Positions 7,399 to 14,708 of a stretch of 34,459 nucleotides of DNA are shown piece by piece. The number at the start of each line of letters is the position of its first letter. Position 1 is the stretch's first letter. Both the position numbers and the translations under genes were made by a program. The notes below the pieces were generated by a model. It did no database searches. It was not told the DNA's origin and saw nothing but the letters and a program-made list of their open reading frames with translations. The stretch spans positions 1 through 34,459 of the forward strand of contig JAISIJ010000356.1 in assembly GCA_031262245.1 (NCBI GenBank), read 5' to 3'. This DNA comes from Oscillospiraceae bacterium (GTDB lineage Bacteria > Bacillota > Clostridia > Oscillospirales > Ruminococcaceae).

Positions 7399-7430
7399 AA
7401 AATTCCGCCGTGTACGGCGGAATTTTTTTA
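7399..7430 (+). terminator. Xylanase terminator
   Basis: An 11-bp GC-rich stem (AAATTCCGCCG/CGGCGGAATTT) with loop TGTA is followed by a T-run; about 150 bp after the xylanase stop. Confidence 0.85.
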
Positions 7431-7539
7431 GCGGACTGGGTTAGATATTTGTTATCGTGAACGGCAGCAAACTTTAAATACAAAAATCCTTTTTTTCCCC
7501 TTACCTCTCAAAATAACAAATATCTACCCCAGTAATCTT

Positions 7540-7568
7540 AAAAATCCCCTTTGAAAAAGGGGATTTTT
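7540..7568. terminator. Bidirectional terminator, probably ending hypE
   Basis: The stem AAAAATCCCCTTT/AAAGGGGATTTTT with a 3-nt loop has T-runs on both strands. It lies about 95 bp past the hypE stop on the minus strand. Confidence 0.7.
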
Positions 7569-7663
7569 ATATCCAGCTAAACCAAAGCCTAAAGAGTGCC
7601 AACTACAAAAAGAAGTAGGGAACTTCGAGAGTAGTATAACTCTGCAACTATCAGAAAAGAAAA

Positions 7664-8608
7664 TTAACATATGCGGGGGAGGGCTTCGGAATAGAGTGGG
7701 TCAAGGATACGAGTGCCGCCGATATGTGTTTGAAGGAGGAGTTGAGAGGGGGCAGTGATTTCTCCGATGATTGCCGCGTTTTTACAGTAGGGGAGTTGAC
7801 AGATTTTGTCGATGTTAACGTCACCGATTATTAACATTTTCCCTTCGTTCGCCATATATATAGGCTCTAAGCCCAAAATATCACAAAAACCTTTTGTTTC
7901 TTGTGAAATGGGTAGACTGTCTTCGTAAATTTTCGCACCGCAATGGGATTTTTCGCAAATCTCATTGAGAACGGTAACAAGTCCGCCGCGAGTTATGTCA
8001 CGCATAGAATGAATACCGTCAAGGCAAGAGGAGAGGCTGTGTAAAGGTGCAACGTCGCTGGAAATATTGTTGGAAATGCCCATTCTTGCGGACATAATTG
8101 CCGCCTGATGTTCACCCAAAAAGCCTGTAACAATAATTTTATCGCCGATTTTGCTGTTGGAAATACTTAGGGGCGAAATAATCTCGCCGTAACCGCTTGT
8201 GTTGATAAAAAGTCCGTGATTTTCAACAACTTTTGTGTCACCGGCAACAATTTTCACATTGGCTTCTTTTGCGGTTTTTGCCATAGAGATTACAATTTTT
8301 TCAAGGGTTTCAATAGAAAATCCCTCACCGATTATAAATCCACAATTGAGATATTTTGGTAAAGCACCAACGCAAGTCAAGTCATTCACCGTGCCGCAAA
8401 CTGCCAATTTTCCAATATCTCCGCCCTTAAAAAAAATCGGGTCAATGACAAAACTATCAGTAGTCATCGCAAATTGTTTTGAATTGCAATCCAAAACCGC
8501 ACTATCTTCAGCTTTCAGTAAAATTTCATTATCAAAATGTTTAAAAAAAACATCATTAATCAATTTCCCTGTTAAAACGCCGCCGCTGCCGTGGTTCATA
8601 CTTATCAT
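7664..8608 (-). CDS. hypE: [NiFe] hydrogenase maturation protein HypE
   Basis: This 314-aa AIR-synthetase-like ATPase dehydrates the carbamoyl group on its C-terminal cysteine to a thiocyanate, making the cyanide ligands of the [NiFe] site. The sequence shows the HypE start (NHGSGGVLTGKLINDVF), the AIRS core (DSAVLDCN, MTTDSFVIDP, VAGDTKVV, RDITRGGLVTVLNE) and the C-terminal signature PRIC with the terminal Cys. It is the last of hypC-hypD-hypE on the minus strand. The ATG is preceded by AATAGAGAAGTGAAGAAAA, which matches the repeat-derived leader of accC and trmN6. No [NiFe] hydrogenase gene is in the window. Confidence 0.95.
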   Translation of the reverse strand: MISMNHGSGGVLTGKLINDVFFKHFDNEILLKAEDSAVLDCNSKQFAMTTDSFVIDPIFFKGGDIGKLAVCGTVNDLTCVGALPKYLNCGFIIGEGFSIETLEKIVISMAKTAKEANVKIVAGDTKVVENHGLFINTSGYGEIISPLSISNSKIGDKIIVTGFLGEHQAAIMSARMGISNNISSDVAPLHSLSSCLDGIHSMRDITRGGLVTVLNEICEKSHCGAKIYEDSLPISQETKGFCDILGLEPIYMANEGKMLIIGDVNIDKICQLPYCKNAAIIGEITAPSQLLLQTHIGGTRILDPLYSEALPRIC

Positions 8609-8905
8609 TTTTTTTTCTTCACTTCTCTATTATTTTTTGTGAATTTTTATTTTCAAGGTTCTTTTATGCTTTTTCAAATTTTACACATTTCAAGATATTT
8701 TTTCTTCTCTATTATTCTTAGGGTATAGTTTTCCCTAAGTTTTTTTTACTTCTCTATTATTCTTAGGGTGTATTTTTCCCTAAGGTTCTTTTATGCTTTG
8801 TCAAATGTTACACATTTCAAGATAGGGTTTACTGATTTACATTCTTTTTTATGTTACACATTTCAAGATAGGGTTTAACTGATTTATATGTTTTTTGACA
8901 TATCC
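8609..8905. repeat. Degenerate tandem-repeat gap between hypD and hypE
   Basis: About 300 bp without a gene. It contains two copies of a hairpin-forming CTTAGGG/CCCTAAG unit preceded by CTTCTCTATTATT, and two of AAGGTTCTTTTATGCTTT followed by TACACATTTCAAGATA. The latter overlaps two of TTACACATTTCAAGATAGG, each followed by TTTA(A)CTGATTTA. Read on the minus strand these resemble the CTTCGAGATGTGTAAAACTC part of the dispersed repeat before accC, so this is probably an old, eroded array of the same family. Confidence 0.65.
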
Positions 8906-9874
8906 CTAACTATACATAATTTTGCAAACACCCTCATTCCCCACCATACAAGCACCGATTGGGTTAAAAGGAGTACAAGTTTTTTTGAATAGCGGGCAGT
9001 CTTTGGGCATTTTTTTACCTAAAATAATCTCCGCACAACAACAACCTCTGCTTTTTTCCTCCGTGTCGGGGATATATTCATTATCAAAAGTATATGCAGA
9101 ATTTTCTATAATCCCTAAACCTCTCCACCAATCATTCGTCAAAGTGAAATGTTTGTTAATAAGTGCCAAAGCTTTCTCGTTACCGTTTTCTTTAACAATA
9201 TTTTTATAGAGATTTTTTACAGTAAAATCTGCATTTTCAACCATTTTCAGAGCAGAATAAATTGACATAAGTATATGCTCGGGGGTAAAACCTGTTACAA
9301 TAATGGGCTTTTTGTATTTTTTTACAATATATTCAAAAGGCTTACTGCCTATTATTGCACAAACATTACCCGGAGCTAAAAAAGCGTTAATTTCATTATC
9401 TGTATTACAAATATATTCCACAGCAGGAATAATGGCTTTTAAAGAAGTGAGGAGCTTGAGATTTTTCGGACAATCCTCAAGAATCAAGGCATAAATCGGC
9501 AAAGTTGTTTCAAAACCGACAGCCGCAAAACAGTATTTTTTGTCAGGGTTTTCCCTTGCAATGGCAACAGCTTCAAGAGGATTATACAAAATTATCTTGT
9601 TTTTTACATTTTCAAGGGATTTTTCGCTCCCTCTGACTTTAACCATATCCCCGAAAGTGAGGATAGTATATTCTTCAGAGAGTTGGACAAGTCTGTCAAC
9701 ATATCCTGCTTTTGTAACACACACGGGACACCCGGGTCCCGAAACGAGTTGGATATTCTTAGAAATCAAATCTCTTATGCCGTTTTTGTGTATAACGGAG
9801 GTGTGAGTGCCGCAAACTTCCATTATTTTAATATTTTTTTTGTATTCTTTTAGTTTTTTAATCAATATTTCCAT
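8906..9874 (-). CDS. hypD: [NiFe] hydrogenase maturation protein HypD
   Basis: This 322-aa Fe-S protein works with HypC to assemble Fe(CN)2CO. Family motifs are MEVCGTHTSVIHKNGI near the N-terminus, SGPGCPVCVT, the PEKY-like central region (NPDKKYCFAAVGFETT), and a C-terminal cysteine cluster for the [4Fe-4S] centre (GCCCAEIILGKKMPKDCPLF, GACMVGNEGVC). It is somewhat shorter than the usual 350-370 residues but complete at both ends. Its ATG shares one base with the hypC stop (TAATG), so the two are translationally coupled. Confidence 0.95.
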   Translation of the reverse strand: MEILIKKLKEYKKNIKIMEVCGTHTSVIHKNGIRDLISKNIQLVSGPGCPVCVTKAGYVDRLVQLSEEYTILTFGDMVKVRGSEKSLENVKNKIILYNPLEAVAIARENPDKKYCFAAVGFETTLPIYALILEDCPKNLKLLTSLKAIIPAVEYICNTDNEINAFLAPGNVCAIIGSKPFEYIVKKYKKPIIVTGFTPEHILMSIYSALKMVENADFTVKNLYKNIVKENGNEKALALINKHFTLTNDWWRGLGIIENSAYTFDNEYIPDTEEKSRGCCCAEIILGKKMPKDCPLFKKTCTPFNPIGACMVGNEGVCKIMYS

Positions 9875-10101
9875 TATAAATCTTCACCCAAAACCGTTTT
9901 GAGTTCTTCCCAAATCTCGTCAATTTCTTCCGCCTCGGTTTTGTCAAGGACTTGAATAACGCAACTGGCGTGAACAAGCACTCTGTCGCCGTTTTTTACG
10001 TCAACAAGTCCGATATTTGCTTGAATTTTATTTCCTCTAATCTCAACAGTTGCTGTATTCTCATTAATATCCAAAACCTTGCCGCTTATTGCAACACACA
10101 T
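9874..10101 (-). CDS. hypC: [NiFe] hydrogenase maturation chaperone HypC
   Basis: The chosen start gives MCVAISGKVLDI and 75 residues. The invariant Cys2, exposed after Met removal, is needed to bind HypD and the iron ligand, so the longer frame starting at 10125 (eight extra residues, MILKVKNT) would be non-functional. An AAAGGTAAAAA stretch precedes this ATG. The beta-barrel core (VEIRGNKIQANIGLVDVKNGDRVLVHASCVIQVLD) is intact in meaning and length. It is the first gene of hypCDE; hypA, hypB and hypF are not in the window. Confidence 0.93.
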   Translation of the reverse strand: MCVAISGKVLDINENTATVEIRGNKIQANIGLVDVKNGDRVLVHASCVIQVLDKTEAEEIDEIWEELKTVLGEDL

Positions 10102-10120
10102 AGTATTTTTTACCTTTAAA

Positions 10121-10150
10121 ATCATAAGAAGTACATAAAATGCACTTCCT
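10121..10150 (-). terminator. Weak hairpin after the LysM-GH18 gene
   Basis: A 9-bp stem (10128-10136 with 10140-10148, one G-U pair) with a short A-rich loop. On the minus strand it is followed by TTATGATTTT, a poor T-run. It may end the 10176-11471 transcript or sit in the hypC leader. Confidence 0.35.
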
Positions 10151-10175
10151 ATTATAAATCTTTAAAAATAAAATG

Positions 10176-11471
10176 TCAACTGTTATTTCCCATATTCTTT
10201 TTTATGTCAAAAAGATAATTAATCAAAAGGAAAAGTTGCGGAAATTGCCGCATAATATTCCAAATACCGATACGTTCCAAACCATATTGATTAGCTAACA
10301 TAAGTTTTGCATAAATAGAGCGAGCGTCCTCAAACCATACCTCGTGGAGGATATTGTTTTCGTCGCGATAGGTATAATATGGAGTTTGTGCCACTTCGTC
10401 ATATTTAATCTCTGCCCAATTTTCAATTGCAATATTTTGAGCTTGCAAGTTTCCTACAGATTTAGCAATAGTTGTACCTTTCACATAGGGCAAAGTCCAG
10501 TTATAGGCATAATTTGGAATACCCATAATTATTTTTTCTCTCGGAATTTTTGAAACAGCATATTCCAAAACCTTATTAACCTCATTTATGGGAGAAACAG
10601 CACGGGGTTCGCTGTGAGAATATCCCCATTCATAGGTCATAAGAAAAACAGTATTTGCATTTTGACCCAAAGCTTCATAATCGTGGGCTTCAAAAAGCAA
10701 TCCCGACTGATTATCTTTAGTTTTCGGGGCAACGTCAACATTAACGCTAAATCCGTTATAGTTCATAATATCGGTGATTTTCTTAACAAATTCTGAATAT
10801 TTAGTACGCATTGATGTGGGGATATATTCAAAATCTAAATCAATACCTCTATAACCTTTTGCTTTCATAGTTGTCAAAAGATTATTAATCAGCGTGTTTT
10901 GCAGATTTTCATCTGAAATCAGATTTTTAATATGGTTACTGTCAAAACCTCCTGATTCGGTTATATTTGAAAGTAAAAGAATGGGTTCAACATTAAAATC
11001 ATATGCACGTTCAATGAGATATTCGTCAGTTGTGGGTATAAGCGTGCCATCTTCATTAAATCCATAACCGAAGATAAAAAGCCTTGTGAGATACGGCAAC
11101 ATTAAATCCAAATTTCTTTTGTCAATATTGGGATAAACAAAACCGTCAACGCTGAGTGTTCCTACTTTTTCATTGTTTAACTGGATAATGAGCATTTCAC
11201 CCGGTTCGATTGTATTATTATCCCAAAGCCAAGGGTTATTGCGATAGAGGGTGTTTAAAGTAACTCCAAAACGTTCCGCAATACTCGAAAGGGTTTCGCC
11301 TTGTTTTGCAATATGTGTTAAATCAGGGATTATAATCAACAATGCCTGACCTATAACAAGTCGACTTTCTGCTCCGATACCGTTATCAAACCTAAGTCTT
11401 TCAACGGAAATACCGTATTGTGCCGCAATGGTATAAATTGTTTCGCCCTCTTTTACTATATGTATATACAT
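10176..11471 (-). CDS. LysM-GH18 peptidoglycan hydrolase of the spore-germination YaaH/SleL type
   Basis: Two LysM domains (about residues 2-47 and 51-97) precede a GH18 barrel (about 105-420) over 431 residues. The GH18 signature DxDxE is present as GIDLDFEYIP, with D211, D213 and the catalytic acid E215. There is no signal peptide, as in Bacillus YaaH/SleL, which act on spore cortex as N-acetylglucosaminidases; the same role is likely here but is inferred. Translation may be limited by a hairpin that buries the SD (11479-11515). Confidence 0.9.
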   Translation of the reverse strand: MYIHIVKEGETIYTIAAQYGISVERLRFDNGIGAESRLVIGQALLIIIPDLTHIAKQGETLSSIAERFGVTLNTLYRNNPWLWDNNTIEPGEMLIIQLNNEKVGTLSVDGFVYPNIDKRNLDLMLPYLTRLFIFGYGFNEDGTLIPTTDEYLIERAYDFNVEPILLLSNITESGGFDSNHIKNLISDENLQNTLINNLLTTMKAKGYRGIDLDFEYIPTSMRTKYSEFVKKITDIMNYNGFSVNVDVAPKTKDNQSGLLFEAHDYEALGQNANTVFLMTYEWGYSHSEPRAVSPINEVNKVLEYAVSKIPREKIIMGIPNYAYNWTLPYVKGTTIAKSVGNLQAQNIAIENWAEIKYDEVAQTPYYTYRDENNILHEVWFEDARSIYAKLMLANQYGLERIGIWNIMRQFPQLFLLINYLFDIKKNMGNNS

Positions 11472-11478
11472 AAAAAAC

Positions 11479-11515
11479 TCCTCCTTTTTCTTTTATAATA
11501 TGTGAAAAAGGAGGA
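11479..11515 (-). promoter_or_regulatory. Hairpin that buries the SD of the LysM-GH18 gene
   Basis: Read on the minus strand, a perfect 12-bp stem TCCTCCTTTTTC/GAAAAAGGAGGA with a 13-nt loop is followed by GTTTTTT and then ATG 11471. The 3' arm is the only SD for the gene. The hairpin plus T-run also qualifies as the maf terminator (maf stops at 11542). It therefore may both end maf transcription and gate translation of any readthrough mRNA. Confidence 0.65.
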
Positions 11516-11541
11516 ATTGGTTATAAAAAGGAGCTAAAAAA

Positions 11542-12084
11542 CTATAAAAATCTGCTTAATCTTGCAATAGGTAAGCCCATAATATTATAAAAATCACCGT
11601 TTATGGATTTAACTAACAATGCACCTTTACCTTGAATACCATATGCACCCGCTTTATCCATAGGTTCGCCTGTTGAAATATATTCGTCAATCTTTTTTTC
11701 GGTAAGCTGATAAAATGTACATTTAGATATTTCCGAAAATGACGAGGTAGTTTTACCCCAAACCGCAACCCCTGTAATAACAGTATGTGTCTTACCGCTT
11801 AAAAGTTTAAGCATACGTTTAGCGTCAGCTTTATCTTTCGGCTTACCCAAAATCTCGTCATTAATAATCACAACAGTATCCGCCGCAATAACAATTCTTT
11901 CCGGATATTTTTTAGAAATATAAATAGCTTTCTGAACAGCCAAAAACTCCGGTATTTCCTCATTAGCGAGATTTTCAGGCACAGTTTCGGGAATATCAGC
12001 CGGAATTACTTCAAAATCTTCAGTAATAATACTTAATAATTCTAATCTTCTCGGAGATGCCGACGCCAGTATTATCTTTTTAAT
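11542..12084 (-). CDS. maf: Maf-type nucleotide pyrophosphatase with a non-canonical start
   Basis: The frame encodes the Maf/YhdE family fold: KKIILASASPRRLELL at the N-terminus, then DTVV, KPKDKADAKRML and QGKGALLVKSINGDFYNIMGLPI. Family members hydrolyse non-canonical or dTTP/UTP nucleotides. The first ATG/GTG/TTG in frame (GTG 11982) would delete the essential ASASPRR substrate loop. Upstream of it only ATT (12084), CTG (12099) and other rare codons precede a TGA. Family alignment points to ATT 12084 (180 aa). CTG 12099 has AGGAG seven bases before it. The upstream sequence is a copy of the dispersed repeat, so insertion or conversion by the repeat probably removed the original start. It may be poorly expressed or a pseudogene. 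Confidence 0.75.
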   Translation of the reverse strand: MKKIILASASPRRLELLSIITEDFEVIPADIPETVPENLANEEIPEFLAVQKAIYISKKYPERIVIAADTVVIINDEILGKPKDKADAKRMLKLLSGKTHTVITGVAVWGKTTSSFSEISKCTFYQLTEKKIDEYISTGEPMDKAGAYGIQGKGALLVKSINGDFYNIMGLPIARLSRFL

Positions 12085-12089
12085 ATCTT

Positions 12090-12387
12090 TTTGTTTCAGA
12101 GTAATACTCCTCTCGAAGTTCCGTAGTTGTTTTCATAGTTGGCAGTTTAGTTGACATTAGTTTCACTCGTGTTTGTTTGTATTCTCGTATCTTTTTTTAG
12201 TATCTTTTTTTAGTATCTTTTCGTTTCAGAGTAATACTCTTCTCGAAGTTCCATAGTTGTTGTGGTTGTTGGCAGTTTAGTTGACTTTTTTTCTTTTCTG
12301 ATAGGCACAGGGAATTGCACCTCTCGAAGTTCCGTAGTTGTTGTGGTTGTTGGCAGTTTAGTTGACATTAGTTTAACTGAAGTTTTA
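12090..12387 (-). repeat. Three tandem copies of the dispersed GGAACTTCGAGAG repeat
   Basis: Cores lie at 12110-12122, 12241-12252 and 12321-12333. Read on the minus strand each copy is GTCAACTAAACTGCCAAC, then an ACAACAACTAC-like stretch, then GGAACTTCGAGAG, then an 8-20 bp variable part, then a purine-rich end (GAAAAGAAAAAA or GAAACGAAAAGATAC). The last copy runs straight into the maf frame. A 13-bp AGATACTAAAAAA unit is itself repeated near 12185-12222. No gene is seen here. Confidence 0.85.
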
Positions 12388-12762
12388 CTAATTTGCTGCA
12401 TTTGCCTCCGCCTCTGCCTCCGCCTCCGCCTCCGCCTCCGCCTCCGCCTCACGTTCGGCATTGAAATCATCATACCAATCATCAAAATTTCTGTCCCAAG
12501 TATGAGAGCTTTCGTTAAGGGATTTTTCTATCTCTGCATTTCCCTCGTCAATGTCTTTCTGCTTTTCGTCTATCTGTTCGTTTAAAGTAGTTGTAACAGA
12601 AGTTGACGATGTTGTTAAAAGAGTTGTGGAAGTAGAAATAGTGGTTGAAGTGGAGAACGTTGTTGAAGTTGAACCGGTTGTTTCTTCTGTGTTTTCAGAA
12701 TTACAGGCGGCTGAAAAAACAGTAAGGGATAATAAGCTGATTAATGTAATAATTTTCTTCAT
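12388..12762 (-). CDS. Small lipoprotein with Thr/Ser linker and Ala-Glu repeat tail
   Basis: The 124-aa protein has a lipoprotein signal (KKIITLISLLSLTVFSAAC, lipobox SAAC, lipid on Cys 20). A Thr/Ser-rich stretch (about 28-60) like the xylanase linker follows, then a short charged region with an aromatic patch (HTWDRNFDDWYDDF) and a tail of alternating Ala and Glu. The tail is coded by a hexanucleotide microsatellite, so its length could vary without breaking the frame. It starts 2 bp after the acyl carrier protein stop and ends the fatty-acid operon. I do not recognise a family. Confidence 0.75.
   Translation of the reverse strand: MKKIITLISLLSLTVFSAACNSENTEETTGSTSTTFSTSTTISTSTTLLTTSSTSVTTTLNEQIDEKQKDIDEGNAEIEKSLNESSHTWDRNFDDWYDDFNAEREAEAEAEAEAEAEAEANAAN
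12403..12451 (-). repeat. Hexanucleotide microsatellite coding the Ala-Glu tail
   Basis: On the + strand the unit GCCTCC (with one GCCTCT variant) is repeated about eight times. It encodes (Glu-Ala)n on the minus strand; unit gain or loss keeps the frame. Confidence 0.85.
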
Positions 12763-12764
12763 AA

Positions 12765-13007
12765 TTAACCCTGTTTCTGTTCTATTATTGTGACCATTTC
12801 GCCCACATTTTTCATAGAAGACACTTGTCCCATTGAAAAACGCATTTTAAATTCAGACTCAACGGCGGCAATAAGTCGGATATGCTCAAGACTGTCCCAA
12901 TCTTCAATATCATTGGCTGTGGTAAATTCAGTTACTGTAATATTCTCGTCATCAAAAACATCTTGAAAAACTTCGTTTAATTTAAAAAATATTTCTTTAC
13001 GGTTCAT
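12765..13007 (-). CDS. Acyl carrier protein
   Basis: The 80-aa four-helix protein has the phosphopantetheine site DWDSLEH (Ser around residue 38), an acidic helix I and a C-terminal helix ending EQKQG. It carries growing acyl chains. It is the penultimate gene of the fatty-acid operon. Its divergence from housekeeping AcpP (DSL followed by EHIRLIAAVESEF) resembles the stand-alone ACPs of secondary or cell-wall pathways, but its place beside fabF, fabZ, accB and accC supports fatty-acid synthesis. Confidence 0.88.
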   Translation of the reverse strand: MNRKEIFFKLNEVFQDVFDDENITVTEFTTANDIEDWDSLEHIRLIAAVESEFKMRFSMGQVSSMKNVGEMVTIIEQKQG

Positions 13008-13021
13008 ATTATCACCTTTAC

Positions 13022-13285
13022 TTAATGTCTTGGGTTTTTTATAACAAATTCCATTGCATTTATAATAGCGAAATCAATATCTGTTTTATTTTGTGCGGTT
13101 AATGTTTCTGTAGCTCGAACAATTGCTTCACCTTTGATTGTTGAAACATATTTTGCGGGAAGTTTGTTAAGTGCAATAGCTTTAATATCGTCTGTGCACT
13201 TTTGACAAAAACAAGCATCGGGATATTTCTTTTTATTTAAATCCAAAATGGACGTGACAACATTCTCCATTACATTTACTAACAT
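13022..13285 (-). CDS. ComFB-like late-competence protein
   Basis: The short protein (87 aa from the ATG at 13285) begins MLVNVMENVVTSILD, has the paired cysteines CFCQKCTDDIKAIALNKLP, and ends with a helix. These are the features of the ComFB family, whose members bind Zn and, in some bacteria, c-di-nucleotides. The start was chosen for the GAGGAA stretch a few bases before it; a longer frame from a TTG at 13306 adds seven residues and has no better SD. It lies between accC and the ACP gene, presumably in the same mRNA. Confidence 0.8.
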   Translation of the reverse strand: MLVNVMENVVTSILDLNKKKYPDACFCQKCTDDIKAIALNKLPAKYVSTIKGEAIVRATETLTAQNKTDIDFAIINAMEFVIKNPRH

Positions 13286-13379
13286 AGACTTCCTCATTTC
13301 TCGCAATATCTACAATATTTATTCTAAAACAGTATTATATGAGAAAATATATATTTTGTCAACAAATTTTTAAATATAA

Positions 13380-14708
13380 TTACTGATTTTGCAATGTTTC
13401 GTTATTATATGCCCCTTTTTCAAACTCTTCCATTCTCAAGAGGTCTAATTGAAAATCAATATTTGTGTCAACTCCGTCAATGATAAATTCTGACAAAGCA
13501 CGTTTCATTTTCATAATAGCTTCTTGGCGGTTGGGTGCTTTTACTATCAGTTTTGCAAGCATATTATCATAAAAAGGCGGAATATCATAGCCTTGATATA
13601 TAGCGGAATCTATTCTCACACCGTTGCCGCCGGGGAGGTTCAAAGCAGTAATTTTACCGCAAGAGGGGCGGAAATTTTCAGTCGGTTTTTCGGCATTAAT
13701 CCGACATTCAATTGAATGTCCGTTCAATTCAATATCCTCTTGTGTAACAGACAATTTTTGTCCCATTGCAATGCGGATTTGTTCTTTGACAAGGTCAACG
13801 CCTGTAACATATTCTGTAATGGGGTGTTCAACCTGTATTCTTGTGTTCATTTCCATAAAGTAAAAATCAGAATTTTTATCCACAAGAAATTCAATTGTCC
13901 CGGCATTAACATATCCGCTGGCTTTAGCGGCGGAAACTGCCGCATTACCCATTTTCTCTCTTAATTCGGGTGTCATAACAGGTGAGGGTGTTTCTTCCAA
14001 AACTTTCTGACGGCGGCGTTGGAGTGAACAGTCACGTTCACCTAAATGTACAACATTTCCGAAACTGTCTGCTAAAATTTGAAACTCAATGTGTTTTGGT
14101 TCAAGCAAGAGTTTTTCGATATAAATACTGTCGTCACCGAAAAATTTCTTTGATTCTTCTTTTGCGGCGATAATTTGGTGTTCCAATTCACTCTCATTAT
14201 CAACACGGCGAATACCCCTACCGCCTCCACCGGCGGCGGCTTTTATCAAAATCGGAAAACCCATTTCTTTTGCGATTTTCTTTGCTTCCTCAAGGGATTT
14301 AACAGCACCGTCAGAACCGGGTATAACCGGCACACCCGCTTTTTTCATTGTTTCTTTTGCATTGGCTTTATCCCCCAACAATGTTATAACATCAGAGGGA
14401 GGACCTATAAAAGTAACACCGCATTTTTTACAAAGGTCGGCAAAGGTTGCATTTTCCGAGAGAAAACCAAATCCCGGGTGCAAAAATTCAGCCCCTGTAA
14501 TCTCACAAGCCGCCAATACATTTTTAATATTCAAATAACTTTGAGAAACTTGCGGCGGACCTATACAAACCGACTCGTCCGCAATAATAGTATGCAAAGC
14601 CGCTCTATCCGCTGTTGAATAAACAGCAACAGAGTGCATACCTAATTCTCGACAAGCCCGTATTATCCTTACCGCAATTTCTCCTCTATTAGCAATAAGT
14701 ATTTTCAT
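13380..14708 (-). CDS. accC: Acetyl-CoA carboxylase, biotin carboxylase subunit
   Basis: The 442-aa enzyme has an N-terminal domain (MKILIANRGEIAVRIIRACRE), an ATP-grasp with its glycine-rich loop (AAAGGGGRGIRRV), catalytic region FMEMNTRIQVEHPITE and a C-terminal lid domain. It carboxylates biotin on AccB using bicarbonate and ATP. Its ATG follows two copies of a repeat unit and the leader GAATAGAAAAGATAAAAGA; a classical SD is lacking. Members accA and accD are not in the window. Confidence 0.96.
   Translation of the reverse strand: MKILIANRGEIAVRIIRACRELGMHSVAVYSTADRAALHTIIADESVCIGPPQVSQSYLNIKNVLAACEITGAEFLHPGFGFLSENATFADLCKKCGVTFIGPPSDVITLLGDKANAKETMKKAGVPVIPGSDGAVKSLEEAKKIAKEMGFPILIKAAAGGGGRGIRRVDNESELEHQIIAAKEESKKFFGDDSIYIEKLLLEPKHIEFQILADSFGNVVHLGERDCSLQRRRQKVLEETPSPVMTPELREKMGNAAVSAAKASGYVNAGTIEFLVDKNSDFYFMEMNTRIQVEHPITEYVTGVDLVKEQIRIAMGQKLSVTQEDIELNGHSIECRINAEKPTENFRPSCGKITALNLPGGNGVRIDSAIYQGYDIPPFYDNMLAKLIVKAPNRQEAIMKMKRALSEFIIDGVDTNIDFQLDLLRMEEFEKGAYNNETLQNQ

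Larger units (their letters stand above)
7252..7660. repeat. Nested inverted repeats between the xylanase and hypE genes
   Basis: The left end holds two tandem copies of a roughly 47-bp unit (TTTTCTCATAGTCCCTGT then CGAAGTTCC, 7262-7299 and 7308-7347). From 7335 a roughly 70-bp arm starting CTCTCGAAGTTCC runs to 7404 and is repeated inverted, imperfectly, at about 7562-7631. Inside it a second pair, ACTGGGTTAGATATTTGTTAT (7435-7455) and its inverted copy (7513-7533), matches at 20 of 21 bases. No transposase ORF is present. It looks like a MITE-sized element inside a copy of the dispersed GGAACTTCGAGAG repeat. Confidence 0.7.

Noticed and set aside
10102-10125. Eight extra N-terminal residues on HypC
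   Set aside because: HypC needs its Cys at position 2, which holds only for the ATG at 10101.
11542-11982. Maf starting at GTG 11982 (146 aa)
   Set aside because: This would remove ASASPRR, the most conserved part of the family, which is encoded intact just upstream in the same frame.
12210-12485. Arg-rich 91-aa ORF
   Set aside because: It is another frame of the hexanucleotide repeat and intergenic repeats.
14175-14618. 147-aa + strand ORF opposite accC
   Set aside because: Shadow of accC with no ribosome site and cysteine/phenylalanine-rich composition of antisense frames.
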